From NCBI RefSeq assembly GCF_003952225.1, contig NZ_CP034437.1, forward strand, positions 4,974,501 through 5,038,500: DNA of 64,000 nucleotides, in the 5' to 3' direction. Source of the DNA: Paenibacillus albus (GTDB taxonomy: Bacteria; Bacillota; Bacilli; Paenibacillales; Paenibacillaceae). The notes under the pieces were generated by a model. That model made no database searches. It worked only from the letters and a program-made list of their open reading frames with translations, and had not been told where the DNA came from. Positions 26,326 through 34,145 of the stretch are shown piece by piece (position 1 is the stretch's first letter; every line of letters begins with the position of its first letter). The position numbers were made by a program, and so were the translations under genes.

Positions 26326-26907
26326 TTAACGCTCTTCCCACGCCGGATTGAGCAGCACCATATGAATGTGATCTTCCCATTTGCCATGAATGCGCAAGTA
26401 ATCACGGGCTAGGCCTTCGTTCTTAAAGCCCAGCCTCTCTACAACCTTCAGCGAAGCTCCGTTGCGGGGCATAATATTTGCTTCGATCCGGTGCAGATTC
26501 AGCTCATTCCAAGCGTAATGAATCATATGCGCTAGCGCTTCAGTCATATAGCCCTTGCCGCGCACTGCCTCATCTGTACGATATCCGAGATGACAGGACT
26601 GAAACGCGCCTCTCACGATATTGTTCATCGTAATCGTACCCAGCAGCGGAGCGCCCTGCTGTTCTGATTCACTGAACCAGAACTTCGCGCTTTGCCCGTT
26701 GCGAACACTTTGCAAATCATCCAATATGAACTTCTTCTGCACTTCTAATGTGTAATATTCTTCATTTCTTGCAGGCTCCCACTCCGCGAGCGCATCCCTG
26801 TTACGTAACACGAAATCCAGCGCTTGCTCCGCAAACGTCTCATCGATCGTGCGAAGCACAAGCCGCTTTGTACGGAGTGTCGGCGTATGTTCAGTACGTC
26901 CAATCAT
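26326..26907 (-). CDS. GNAT acetyltransferase, RimJ/RimL type
   Basis: 193 residues: N-terminal LRTKRLVLRTI, the cofactor loop CHLGYRTDEAVRGKGYMTEALAHMIHYA, and NLHRIEANIMPRNGASLKVVERLGFKNEG. This is the ribosomal-protein-alanine acetyltransferase type. AAGAAGGATG precedes the ATG. The next gene on the strand, a LysE-type exporter, lies 21 bases upstream, so the two may be cotranscribed. Confidence 0.85.
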   Translation of the reverse strand: MIGRTEHTPTLRTKRLVLRTIDETFAEQALDFVLRNRDALAEWEPARNEEYYTLEVQKKFILDDLQSVRNGQSAKFWFSESEQQGAPLLGTITMNNIVRGAFQSCHLGYRTDEAVRGKGYMTEALAHMIHYAWNELNLHRIEANIMPRNGASLKVVERLGFKNEGLARDYLRIHGKWEDHIHMVLLNPAWEER

Positions 26908-26928
26908 TTTCGCTCATCCTTCTTGCAT

Positions 26929-27531
26929 TTACTTTAACACATGCCATATTGAAGCGATCCCGAATCCGAGCAGCACAAGGCCGGAGAGTCGGTTAATCCA
27001 CCTCATTGCTCCGCCGCTAAGCGTCTTGCGGAACGCGCCAATGACAAGACTGAGGAACAGCCACCACAGCATCGACCCCGTGAATACGCCAAGCACGAGC
27101 AGCAGTGAATCGCTTGTTGTAGCTCCTGTTATTTGAAGGCCCGCAAAAATGCCAAGGAACGACAAAATTGTCATCGGGTTCGTTATCGTCAGCAGAAAAG
27201 TAGTAAAATATGCGGCGGCGATATTGCGGCTCTTTGCCGCCTCCACGCTAGGTGAAGCATTGGAACGAATGGACTGAATGCCCAAGTAACTTAGAAATAG
27301 GCCGCCAATGAGGCTAATCCAAAACTGCTGTGCGAGCAAGCTCCTCGTTATTAAATCGAAGCCGAAAGCAGCGATTAATCCATAAAGCCCATCTGCTGTT
27401 GCAGCGCCAAGCCCTGCGAAGAAACCAAACAACCGCCCTTGATTAATCGTTCTTTTCATGCACAATACACCAATCGGACCTACTGGGGCCGCGATCGATA
27501 GACCAATAATAATACCTTTCCAAACGAACAT
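26929..27531 (-). CDS. LysE-family amino-acid/metabolite exporter
   Basis: 200 residues with six hydrophobic helices. The family hallmark is at the N-terminus (GLSIAAPVGPIGVLCMKRTINQGRLFGFFAGLGAATAD), with TNPMTILSFLGIFAG in the middle. LysE/RhtB proteins export amino acids or related metabolites across the cytoplasmic membrane. I place the start at 27531, after AAAAGGAAG; the longer frame adds a basic segment with no ribosome site. Confidence 0.85.
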   Translation of the reverse strand: MFVWKGIIIGLSIAAPVGPIGVLCMKRTINQGRLFGFFAGLGAATADGLYGLIAAFGFDLITRSLLAQQFWISLIGGLFLSYLGIQSIRSNASPSVEAAKSRNIAAAYFTTFLLTITNPMTILSFLGIFAGLQITGATTSDSLLLVLGVFTGSMLWWLFLSLVIGAFRKTLSGGAMRWINRLSGLVLLGFGIASIWHVLK

Positions 27532-27629
27532 GAACAATGACTTCCTTTTCTTCTCTCTAGTTGTCTTCCTTACCATCAAACGCTATTCTAGTGTAACCGA
27601 TTTAAAGCCGTCTCGCCCATCATCAATTC

Positions 27630-28202
27630 TCAGGAAATGACCGTTAAATTCGGCCAATTCTGCTCCCAGCCTTTCTTTGCGATCCGTTCTAGGTAATATC
27701 CGTGATCCAGGAAGTACGGGCTGCGCTGAACCCTCATTTGAAATAGATCGGCAAGCCCATGCGGACAGCAAAGCTCCAGTTGATCCTCATCGTTCAATCG
27801 AACTCCGACTGCCGTGACCATCTCCGGCCAGCGGCTTAACGCGTCCGCCGTGGATTGATACGGTATTGGATCTCCATTCCGAGTATGCATTCTCGCTTGA
27901 TTCTTGACCGACCACTGCGGGTTGCCAGTGGCAGTGATGAGATACTCTTCAAGCTCATGATCTCTCCCGGGAGAGAGATCGTTGCTGTCGAAGTAGACTA
28001 AGTCGATGTCGTCATGAAGCGATCGACTGCTGTAGCCGCATATTCGATCCCAAACATAGTTGCGAATATAGCCGGCGGCGACGTAGCATTGCGGAAGGCG
28101 CAAGCTCCTCACGAGACGCAGCTCATCTAAGAGTGACTCATGCTCCAGTAGAAGCTGGATAAGTCTCTGTTCCAGAAAATCTTGCTCGGTATGAATAGAC
28201 AT
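27630..28202 (-). CDS. nucleotidyltransferase-family protein (NTP_transf_6 / DUF925 type)
   Basis: 190 residues. YVAAGYIRNYVWDRI followed by LHDDIDLVYFD gives the G...DxD metal site of minimal nucleotidyltransferases, and VKNQARMHTRNGDPIPYQSTADALSRWPE is the conserved second half of this family. The substrate is unknown. AAGGAGG precedes the ATG. It lies in a minus-strand run of small metabolic genes without tight overlaps. Confidence 0.8.
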   Translation of the reverse strand: MSIHTEQDFLEQRLIQLLLEHESLLDELRLVRSLRLPQCYVAAGYIRNYVWDRICGYSSRSLHDDIDLVYFDSNDLSPGRDHELEEYLITATGNPQWSVKNQARMHTRNGDPIPYQSTADALSRWPEMVTAVGVRLNDEDQLELCCPHGLADLFQMRVQRSPYFLDHGYYLERIAKKGWEQNWPNLTVIS

Positions 28203-28257
28203 GCTCGGCTCACCGCCTCCTTAATACTTGATGCCGGATCAAACCAGACCCAGCAAG

Positions 28258-28821
28258 CTAGCTGCTTTGCTCTTCGAACTCTTTGCCAATTGGCGTAACG
28301 AAGCCATCCATGCTCTCGGAATTTTTTCTTTTGCGATATTCGATTAATTTCTCTTCTCCCTGGTTTGTCGCCCATTTCAGCAGCAGATCGCGTTCTCCCT
28401 CGTACGAATAGTAGGGCACGCTGAATCCGCATGAAGTTTTCACGATTTCAACGTCAGAAACGATAATTTGACGGTAGCCGGGATAGAGGTTGAAATGCGC
28501 GGCAATCTCTTCCCAATCCGGTGAACTTGGAAGAATGACTCTGCCGGTACCATACAGCCTCAGAATGAGCGGCTTCCCTTCAAACGCCATGAACATGAAC
28601 GTAATTCGATTCACAGCGGTCAAGTGCGCACTCGTCTCGTTGCCGCTTCCAGTCAAATCCAAATAAGCAACTTGGTTAGGTGATAATATCCGAAAAGCAT
28701 CATGTCCTTTCGGCGACAAATTCACATGTCCGTCCTGTGCTGCTGTTCCGACAAAGAACAGCTTCTGCTCCCGAATAAATTGTTCATGCTCTAGCAGTAT
28801 CGTTGAATAAGACGTTGCCAT
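28258..28821 (-). CDS. pyridoxamine 5'-phosphate oxidase-like flavoprotein
   Basis: 187 residues of the split-barrel FMN-binding type: KLFFVGTAAQDGHVNLSPKGHDAFRIL, YLDLTGSGNETSAHL and RITFMFMAFEGKPLILRLYG. The family uses FMN or F420 for reduction of small molecules; true PdxH function is not supported by the short length. ATG 28821 has AGAGGTG 6 bases upstream and is preferred over GTG 28830. The next gene upstream ends 17 bases earlier. Confidence 0.83.
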   Translation of the reverse strand: MATSYSTILLEHEQFIREQKLFFVGTAAQDGHVNLSPKGHDAFRILSPNQVAYLDLTGSGNETSAHLTAVNRITFMFMAFEGKPLILRLYGTGRVILPSSPDWEEIAAHFNLYPGYRQIIVSDVEIVKTSCGFSVPYYSYEGERDLLLKWATNQGEEKLIEYRKRKNSESMDGFVTPIGKEFEEQSS

Positions 28822-28838
28822 CGGAATCACCTCTTGGA

Positions 28839-29594
28839 TTATTGTAAGGTCAGCTCTTCTTCTTCAAGAAACCGACGGATATGCCGGAAACAACCCTCTC
28901 GCTCATTATCCATTAAATTATGTCCGGACTGCTCAAGTGCTTCTATTCGGCATCGGGTGAACATCTCCGTATACCTCTTCGTGTCCGCATCGCTAAGCAG
29001 CGAGTCTTCTAGCGCCCCTCTTAGAATCAGTGCATTCGGGACAGCGTCCAGCGCTGCGGAAAGCGAAATTTGCTCCGCTTCATGCTGGATGCCCCATACC
29101 GCTTCAGGTCGAATATGGCCAGTTCGCTCGAAAGGAATAAGATAATTCGTTATGTAATCGTCTGCCCAGCCTTCAGGCATTTGACGATGCTCGGGCGGGT
29201 AATCGCTGAGAATAAGTGAATCGACTGACGAACTGCCGAGCCGACTTTGCTGCTGTAAATAACCAAGCGCGTACGAGACGCCTCTCGAATGCGCGAATAG
29301 ATGGAATCGTTCTATGCCAGCTGCGCGGATAACAGCTTCAAGGTCTGTAAGATGCGCATCCAGATTGTATCCGTGAGAAGGTGTATCACTTCCACCTCTT
29401 CCTCGGAAAGAAAGCACAATACACCTACGTGGCAGCAGTGCTTGCATCAAATCCACATATTCTTCTGCCGTCTCTGACAGCCCCGGACAGATTAGCAGCG
29501 GCGTTAGTCTAGGATCAGCAGCATGAAACGAATCTAAATAATGAATAAGGACACCATCGTTATTTACATGACTAGTCAGAAGCTCCTGGTTCAC
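28839..29594 (-). CDS. alpha/beta hydrolase
   Basis: 251 residues of the alpha/beta-hydrolase fold. LICPGLSETAEEY provides the oxyanion region, FRGRGGSD the strand-4 turn, and AHSRG the nucleophile elbow (Ser near residue 102). The acid is probably in LRGALEDSLLSDAD and the His in EQSGHNLMDNE, so the triad looks complete. The start is GTG, 10 bases after GAGGAG. The substrate is unknown; esterase or lactonase are typical activities. Confidence 0.85.
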   Translation of the reverse strand: MNQELLTSHVNNDGVLIHYLDSFHAADPRLTPLLICPGLSETAEEYVDLMQALLPRRCIVLSFRGRGGSDTPSHGYNLDAHLTDLEAVIRAAGIERFHLFAHSRGVSYALGYLQQQSRLGSSSVDSLILSDYPPEHRQMPEGWADDYITNYLIPFERTGHIRPEAVWGIQHEAEQISLSAALDAVPNALILRGALEDSLLSDADTKRYTEMFTRCRIEALEQSGHNLMDNEREGCFRHIRRFLEEEELTLQ

Positions 29595-29612
29595 TGCCCA
29601 TCATCTCCTCGG

Positions 29613-30068
29613 CTAGTTTCTTTCTGCCAGCACCTTCAGCTGTTCATTACGATAAATTAGGAAGCTATGCATATACTTACGCAATACGGCACGTTCGACA
29701 AACCATCCAATGACTCCAAGCGGAGCTGCGAATGTTAATCGGTCTCTCATGAGCGTCATCCCATCCACGCGTTCAAAAAAATGCTCATGCCGCAAGGACT
29801 TGAAGGCGCCGCGCTGCATTTCATCTACAAAATAATATGGAGCGCGATATTCCGTTATTCGCGATGTCAGCCGCTGCCTCACGCCTAGATGCGTCGCTTC
29901 GAACGTCACCGTCTCGCCATGCCCGATTGGTCCGGTTGTAACGCCGGCAACTGCACGTTCCTTTGTGCGCGGCCAAACGGTGCGGGTATGCACGTCAATA
30001 TTTCGTGCCAGCTCGAAGCAATGCTCGAGCGGCGCGTTGATCCACACTTCTGTCTCTACCGTAACCAT
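29613..30068 (-). CDS. SRPBCC-family ligand-binding protein
   Basis: 151 residues with the START/polyketide-cyclase pattern: VWINAPLEHCFELARNIDVHTR at the start, GETVTFEATHLGVRQRLTSRI in the middle, and a long C-terminal helix (VERAVLRKYMHSFLIYRNEQLKVLAE). Such proteins bind hydrophobic ligands in a deep cavity, and no catalytic residue can be assigned. GAGGGG precedes the ATG. It lies 18 bases upstream of the hydrolase. Confidence 0.8.
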   Translation of the reverse strand: MVTVETEVWINAPLEHCFELARNIDVHTRTVWPRTKERAVAGVTTGPIGHGETVTFEATHLGVRQRLTSRITEYRAPYYFVDEMQRGAFKSLRHEHFFERVDGMTLMRDRLTFAAPLGVIGWFVERAVLRKYMHSFLIYRNEQLKVLAERN

Positions 30069-30091
30069 CCGTTTTTCCCCTCGTACAATCG

Positions 30092-30616
30092 TTAGCCCGC
30101 GAAAGCCTCCGGATATTTTAACTCTCCGACAATCCCTGTAAGCGCGCCATCATGAAGCTCATTGGCCATGAACACTTCATCCGGAACCGGAAACTGCTTA
30201 AGCTCGATGCCGAAGCGGCTCGCAGGTATAAAGCCGAATTTCGGATAATAGGTCGGATGTCCAATAAGCAGAACAGCTGGATAACCAAGTGCTCTACTTC
30301 GCTTCAGCCCTTCTCGAATGAGCTCCACGCCTACTCCTTGCCTCTGATAAGCAGGAAGCACAGCGATTGGAGCAAGTACAAGCACTTCCGTGTTCATGTT
30401 CTCGTTCTGTATCAAAGCTTTGCTAATTAGCACGTGACCTGCAATACTGCCATCCCGCTCCGCCACTAACGACAGCTCGGGAATGAATTCGGCTGACCTC
30501 CGGATGCGCTCGACCAAATCCGCTTCATCATCCCGATTACCGAACGCACAATAATTCACTTCGCGAACGATAGCATAATCCGCGTCTGTTTCCGTTCTTA
30601 TCACGATTTGCCCCAA
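30092..30616 (-). CDS. GNAT acetyltransferase (YhbS-like)
   Basis: 174 residues: AGHVLIS, LAPIAVLPAYQRQGVGVELIREGLKR for acetyl-CoA, then LIGHPTYYPKFGFIPAS, a set typical of YhbS-type N-acetyltransferases. The start is TTG at 30616, 7 bases after GGGAGG; there is no nearby ATG or GTG alternative. It is followed after 23 bases by the SRPBCC gene. The substrate is unknown. Confidence 0.83.
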   Translation of the reverse strand: MGQIVIRTETDADYAIVREVNYCAFGNRDDEADLVERIRRSAEFIPELSLVAERDGSIAGHVLISKALIQNENMNTEVLVLAPIAVLPAYQRQGVGVELIREGLKRSRALGYPAVLLIGHPTYYPKFGFIPASRFGIELKQFPVPDEVFMANELHDGALTGIVGELKYPEAFAG

Positions 30617-30971
30617 GTTTCTGCCTCCCTCGAATGCGAATAGCTTAACGAATTACGCTAGATTCGTTCGTTAACTATTCGACACTTTTCGGATTTTTTC
30701 CTTTTGTATCCAGAACTCCAGCACAGCATAACTGCTGTATTCATTCAATATGCAGTTGTCCATAGGCAGACACTCCGTGGCATATCACTCCCCGGCGTTC
30801 ATCTTAACATCGGGACATCCTCCCACATACAAGTGCCTAATTATAACTGCAGCGGGACATCTGTCCAAACGCCGCGCCCTGATTTTCATATTATATTGTA
30901 TACCGGGTGCCGAACATTATAGTGAATCGCAGCAAGGGCACCGGAAATACGATTTTAAGGGAGGAAGTTGC
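30617..30971. other. 355-base intergenic region
   Basis: No protein-coding gene is supported. It holds a 7-bp inverted repeat (AACGAAT at 30647, ATTCGTT at 30662) close to the divergent GNAT gene, and a possible plus-strand promoter, TTGTAT (30896-30901), 16 bases, TATAGT (30918-30923), before the YjcZ-type gene. Overlapping open frames here lack ribosome sites. Confidence 0.5.
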
Positions 30972-31064
30972 ATGTCCGGTATGCACGGTGGTTTCACATC
31001 TGCTGGCGTGATCTTGGTGCTGTTTATCCTGCTGGTCATCGTAACCCGCGGATTGTTCTTGTAA
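30972..31064 (+). CDS. YjcZ-family small sporulation protein
   Basis: 30 residues: a short Gly/Ser-rich head (MSGMHGGFTSAG) and one membrane helix (VILVLFILLVIVT) ending RGLFL. This matches the tiny YjcZ-type proteins common in spore-forming Bacillales, which are associated with the spore. GGGAGGAAG lies just before the ATG at normal spacing. A strong terminator follows 25 bases after the stop. Longer in-frame extensions upstream have no ribosome site. Confidence 0.78.
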   Translation: MSGMHGGFTSAGVILVLFILLVIVTRGLFL

Positions 31065-31089
31065 ACAACATCCTTTGATCCGATATTGC

Positions 31090-31126
31090 AAAAACCGTCG
31101 AGAGGCTTGACCTCACGACGGTTTTT
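31090..31126. terminator. bidirectional terminator
   Basis: AAAAACCGTCG (31090-31100) pairs perfectly with CGACGGTTTTT (31116-31126). Both strands give a stem followed by T. It serves the YjcZ-type gene (+) and the HAD gene (-). Confidence 0.92.
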
Positions 31127-31133
31127 CGGTTTT

Positions 31134-31937
31134 CTAGTTCTCCCATGCATGCGAATAGAGGGCATGAGCGACGCCATCTTCTTCGTTCGAGAGCGTTACT
31201 TGATCCGCAGCTTCCTTGACGCCATCAGGCGAATTGGCTACTGCGATACCGAGACCAGCGAATTCAAGCATCCCCAGATCGTTAAAATAATTGCCGATAG
31301 CCATCACACGGCTCGAATCAATGCCTCTTGCAAGCGCAAGCTGTCGAAGCGCAGTTCCCTTGCTTGCTTCTTTGTGCATTACATCTATGAAAAATTCACC
31401 GCTGCGGATGTGCGACAGTCCGTGCTTCCAGCCATTCCATTCCGCTTCAACGCGGTCGAGGTCAGCTTTGTCTCCGAACAGCGTGAACTTTACAAGATCA
31501 TTCGGCAACGGATCATCCGCACTGCGCATAATCGGCTTCGCCTCAAACATCTTGTACATCTCTTCCGCTTCCGGGGTAATTCCGTCGATCAGCATTTGGA
31601 AGGCCGTGTTAAAGTCATAGTGCAATCGGCTATCCCTGCAGTAATCGCGGAACCGCGCAATTTCATGAGCGTCAATGCTATATTGATGCAGAACTTCACG
31701 GCGAGCGGCATCGATCGTTGCGGCTCCATTATGCGTAATCATCGTGCCGGACAATCCGAGAGCATCCAGTACCGGAAGCGCTGATCCGGGACCTCTTCCC
31801 GTACATAGGACAATCTCCGCGCCTCGGCTTGCCGCTTCTCGCACAGCTTCACGGACGCCAGGCGTCAGGATATGCTCGTCGGTCAACAGAGTCCCGTCTA
31901 TATCGAGCGCAATTAAATCGTAGTTCAGCTTACTCAT
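31134..31937 (-). CDS. Cof-type HAD-IIB phosphatase
   Basis: 267 residues. HAD motif I is LDIDGTLLTDE, motif II LCTGRG, motif III Lys in KEASKGTAL, and motif IV GNYFNDLGML, where many relatives have GDNxND. The large C2 cap marks the Cof subfamily, whose members remove phosphate from sugar phosphates, nucleotides or cofactors. The substrate is unknown. GGTGGGAG precedes the ATG. It is separated by 54 bases from rsuA upstream. Confidence 0.87.
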   Translation of the reverse strand: MSKLNYDLIALDIDGTLLTDEHILTPGVREAVREAASRGAEIVLCTGRGPGSALPVLDALGLSGTMITHNGAATIDAARREVLHQYSIDAHEIARFRDYCRDSRLHYDFNTAFQMLIDGITPEAEEMYKMFEAKPIMRSADDPLPNDLVKFTLFGDKADLDRVEAEWNGWKHGLSHIRSGEFFIDVMHKEASKGTALRQLALARGIDSSRVMAIGNYFNDLGMLEFAGLGIAVANSPDGVKEAADQVTLSNEEDGVAHALYSHAWEN

Positions 31938-31991
31938 TACTCTCCCACCATCCTATATCTGTCTCTATACTTTCTTTGTATGGATCACGCA

Positions 31992-32735
31992 CTAGCGGTG
32001 CGCATTTTGAAGCGATTCCAGCTCCGCCTCGGTAAGCGGACGATACGAGCCAAGCGGAAGCGATTCGTCAAGCAGAAGAGGCCCCATCGAAACTCTGCGC
32101 AAATACACGACCTTCTTGCCGACAGCCTCGAACATCCGCTTCACTTGATGGAATTTACCCTCATGGATCGTCAAAGTGATTTGGCTGTAGATGCCATCCT
32201 CACGGCTCTCTTTCTCGCCAATGATAAGCTTCGCAGGCATCGTTTCATAACCGTCGTCAAGCGTAACTCCAGCAGCAAAAGCATCCTGATCACTCGCATC
32301 AACATCGCCGTGCACAAGCGCTTCATACGTCTTCGGCACATGCTTCTTCGGTGACAGCAGATCATGGGCAAGCTTCCCGTCATTTGTCAGCAGCAGCAGA
32401 CCTTCGGTATCCTTGTCGAGCCTGCCTACAGGAAATGGCTGCAGCACCTGATCCTCCGGGTCGAGCAGATCGATCACTGTCCGATCGCGCGTATCCTCTG
32501 TTGCGGAGACGACGCCTTGCGGTTTGTTCAGCATGACATAGATCGTATCCTTGTATATAACCGTTTCATCATCGAACATAACCGTTTGAGCTTCCGGGTC
32601 GAGGTTCATGCCAAAATCTTTCACAACCGCGCCATCGACTGTAACCCGTCCTTGCTTGACGACCTTGCGAATCTCGCTTCGCGTTCCAAAGCCCATATTT
32701 GACAGCAGCTTGTCCAGCCGCATTCGTTTTGCCAT
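31992..32735 (-). CDS. rsuA: RsuA-family 16S rRNA pseudouridine synthase
   Basis: 247 residues. An N-terminal S4 RNA-binding domain (MRLDKLLSNMGFGTRSEI) is followed by the synthase domain with catalytic Asp in GRLDKDTEGLLLLTND. Family role: isomerisation of a uridine in small-subunit rRNA (U516 in E. coli). The start 32735 is chosen because GGAGG lies 11 bases upstream inside the longer open frame. The symbol is by family and the target base is inferred. Confidence 0.87.
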   Translation of the reverse strand: MAKRMRLDKLLSNMGFGTRSEIRKVVKQGRVTVDGAVVKDFGMNLDPEAQTVMFDDETVIYKDTIYVMLNKPQGVVSATEDTRDRTVIDLLDPEDQVLQPFPVGRLDKDTEGLLLLTNDGKLAHDLLSPKKHVPKTYEALVHGDVDASDQDAFAAGVTLDDGYETMPAKLIIGEKESREDGIYSQITLTIHEGKFHQVKRMFEAVGKKVVYLRRVSMGPLLLDESLPLGSYRPLTEAELESLQNAHR

Positions 32736-32830
32736 GTGATTCATTTCCTCCAAACGTCTCTTCCACATTTCATCCTATTGTATAATAACTCCGCTCTATT
32801 GACCAACCGTATAACAATACTTTTACATAC

Positions 32831-32864
32831 AAAAAATCCCCTGCCCCGCTCTTCGGGACAAGGA
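32831..32864 (-). terminator. terminator of the pyrD-sasB-DUF309 unit
   Basis: On the minus strand CCTTGTCCCG pairs with CGGGGCAGGG (G-U pairs included), followed by a T6 run. It abuts the DUF309 stop at 32867-32869. Confidence 0.85.
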
Positions 32865-32866
32865 AT

Positions 32867-33325
32867 TTATTCTTCGACATGAAGACGATCTTCGAGAGGA
32901 ATCTCCGCAAGCGCTTCCGCAAGCAGTCGCAGCTGATCATCGAGCACGACAACCTCAAATGGAACGAATGCCGGACGAGCAGTCTCACCATTACCGTTGC
33001 CATTTCCGTTGTCTAACAGCATCAAGCTTCTCGCCACATCCGAACGAAGCTGCCGCAGATCGAGACCTTTCTCAGCATCGGGATAGTGCTCCAGCTTCTG
33101 CAGCGCTTGATTGAACAGCTTAACGGCTCCCGAGAAATTATCATTGCGCCAATGGTGAAGACCGACTGCAGCCTGCAGCAGCCCTTGATAAAGGAGATTG
33201 CGGCCTTCTTCAAGCCACAGCTCCTCCATCACCTCATGGCACTCAAAGTAATCGAGATCCACGTTAAACAGCACGACAAAATGGACAAACCGCTCATCAT
33301 ATGAACGCTCTCCATGTATCGTCAT
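32867..33325 (-). CDS. DUF309-family protein
   Basis: 152 residues, all-helical. It carries the DUF309 core FNVDLDYFECHEVMEELWLEEGRN and LLQAAVGLHHWRNDN, with conserved His, Glu and Trp suggesting a binding site. A short Asn-Gly repeat (NGNGNGNG) lies in a loop near residue 105. The family's function is not known. The ATG directly follows the TAA of the alarmone synthetase gene, so the two are translated together. Confidence 0.85.
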   Translation of the reverse strand: MTIHGERSYDERFVHFVVLFNVDLDYFECHEVMEELWLEEGRNLLYQGLLQAAVGLHHWRNDNFSGAVKLFNQALQKLEHYPDAEKGLDLRQLRSDVARSLMLLDNGNGNGNGETARPAFVPFEVVVLDDQLRLLAEALAEIPLEDRLHVEE

Positions 33326-34129
33326 TTAAGTTGTACCGCCCTTCTTCGCTCTGTAAAGGGACGATCTGATTTCATCTGACAGCATGCGGATGCCGAACGT
33401 ATCCTCTTGCTCCCACAGCTCATTAAACCGAAGCTGGAACTGCACCGCTTCACGTACACGATGGAAGAAATACAGCTCTTGTATATCGCTTAGCACGCTC
33501 GAGAACATATTCGATTTCTCTTCAAAGTCCCGCTGCGCATCCAATATTTCATTGCGAATGCTCGACATCTCCGCATCGAGAACGGAAGCTGCCTCCGCGG
33601 CCTTCTTCAAGCGGGCGCGTACAACGTCTGGCAAGCTTTCCTTATATTTGTAGTTCAGCGAGTGTTCGATTGTCGCCCAGAAATTCATCGCAAGTGTACG
33701 AATTTGAATTTCTGCCAGCACATGCTTTTGGCCAATCGCCGTCTGAACCGGATATTCGACAATCATATGGTAGCTGCGATAGCCGCTTTCTTTGAAATTC
33801 GTAATATAGTCCTTTTCATATACGAGCTTCAAATCTTTACGCATACGAATGAACCCTGCAACGCGGTGAATATCATCGACGAATTGACACATGATCCGAA
33901 TGCCTGCAATGTCCTCAATACCTGTATCAATCTTCTCCATCGGTACGGATAATCGTTTCGCTTTCTCCAATATGGAAGAAATACGCTTTACCCGCCCGGT
34001 TACGAACTCCATCGGCGAATATGCTTCTCGATTCTTTAATTCCGTGCGCAACGTCTTCAGCTTGACCTTCAATTCTTCTACCGCTTGCTCATATGGCTGT
34101 AAAAATAGTCCCCAGTCTCTTCCGTCCAT
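33326..34129 (-). CDS. sasB: small alarmone (p)ppGpp synthetase (YjbM/RelQ type)
   Basis: 267 residues. The RelA/SpoT synthetase domain is complete: SPMEFVTGRVKRISSILEKA, GIEDIAGIRIMCQFVDDI, ESGYRSYHMIVEYP and EIQIRTLAMNFWATIEHSLNYKY. It closely follows B. subtilis YjbM (SasB/RelQ) from its first residues. There is no hydrolase domain, TGS or ACT, so it makes (p)ppGpp only. It is about 55 residues longer than YjbM, with an extra C-terminal segment ending in a basic AKKGG tail. GGAGG precedes the ATG. Expression with pyrD would couple alarmone output to nucleotide synthesis; that is inference. Confidence 0.92.
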   Translation of the reverse strand: MDGRDWGLFLQPYEQAVEELKVKLKTLRTELKNREAYSPMEFVTGRVKRISSILEKAKRLSVPMEKIDTGIEDIAGIRIMCQFVDDIHRVAGFIRMRKDLKLVYEKDYITNFKESGYRSYHMIVEYPVQTAIGQKHVLAEIQIRTLAMNFWATIEHSLNYKYKESLPDVVRARLKKAAEAASVLDAEMSSIRNEILDAQRDFEEKSNMFSSVLSDIQELYFFHRVREAVQFQLRFNELWEQEDTFGIRMLSDEIRSSLYRAKKGGTT

Positions 34130-34145
34130 CCGGCCGCCTCCTATC

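Noticed and set aside
24679..30616. A mobile antibiotic-resistance island suggested by several GNAT genes, a VanZ-like and a LysE-like gene
   Set aside because: No transposase, integrase, flanking repeats or composition change; such genes are common single chromosomal genes in soil Firmicutes.
30717..30930. Small open frames upstream of the YjcZ-type gene
   Set aside because: No ribosome sites and no protein-like composition.
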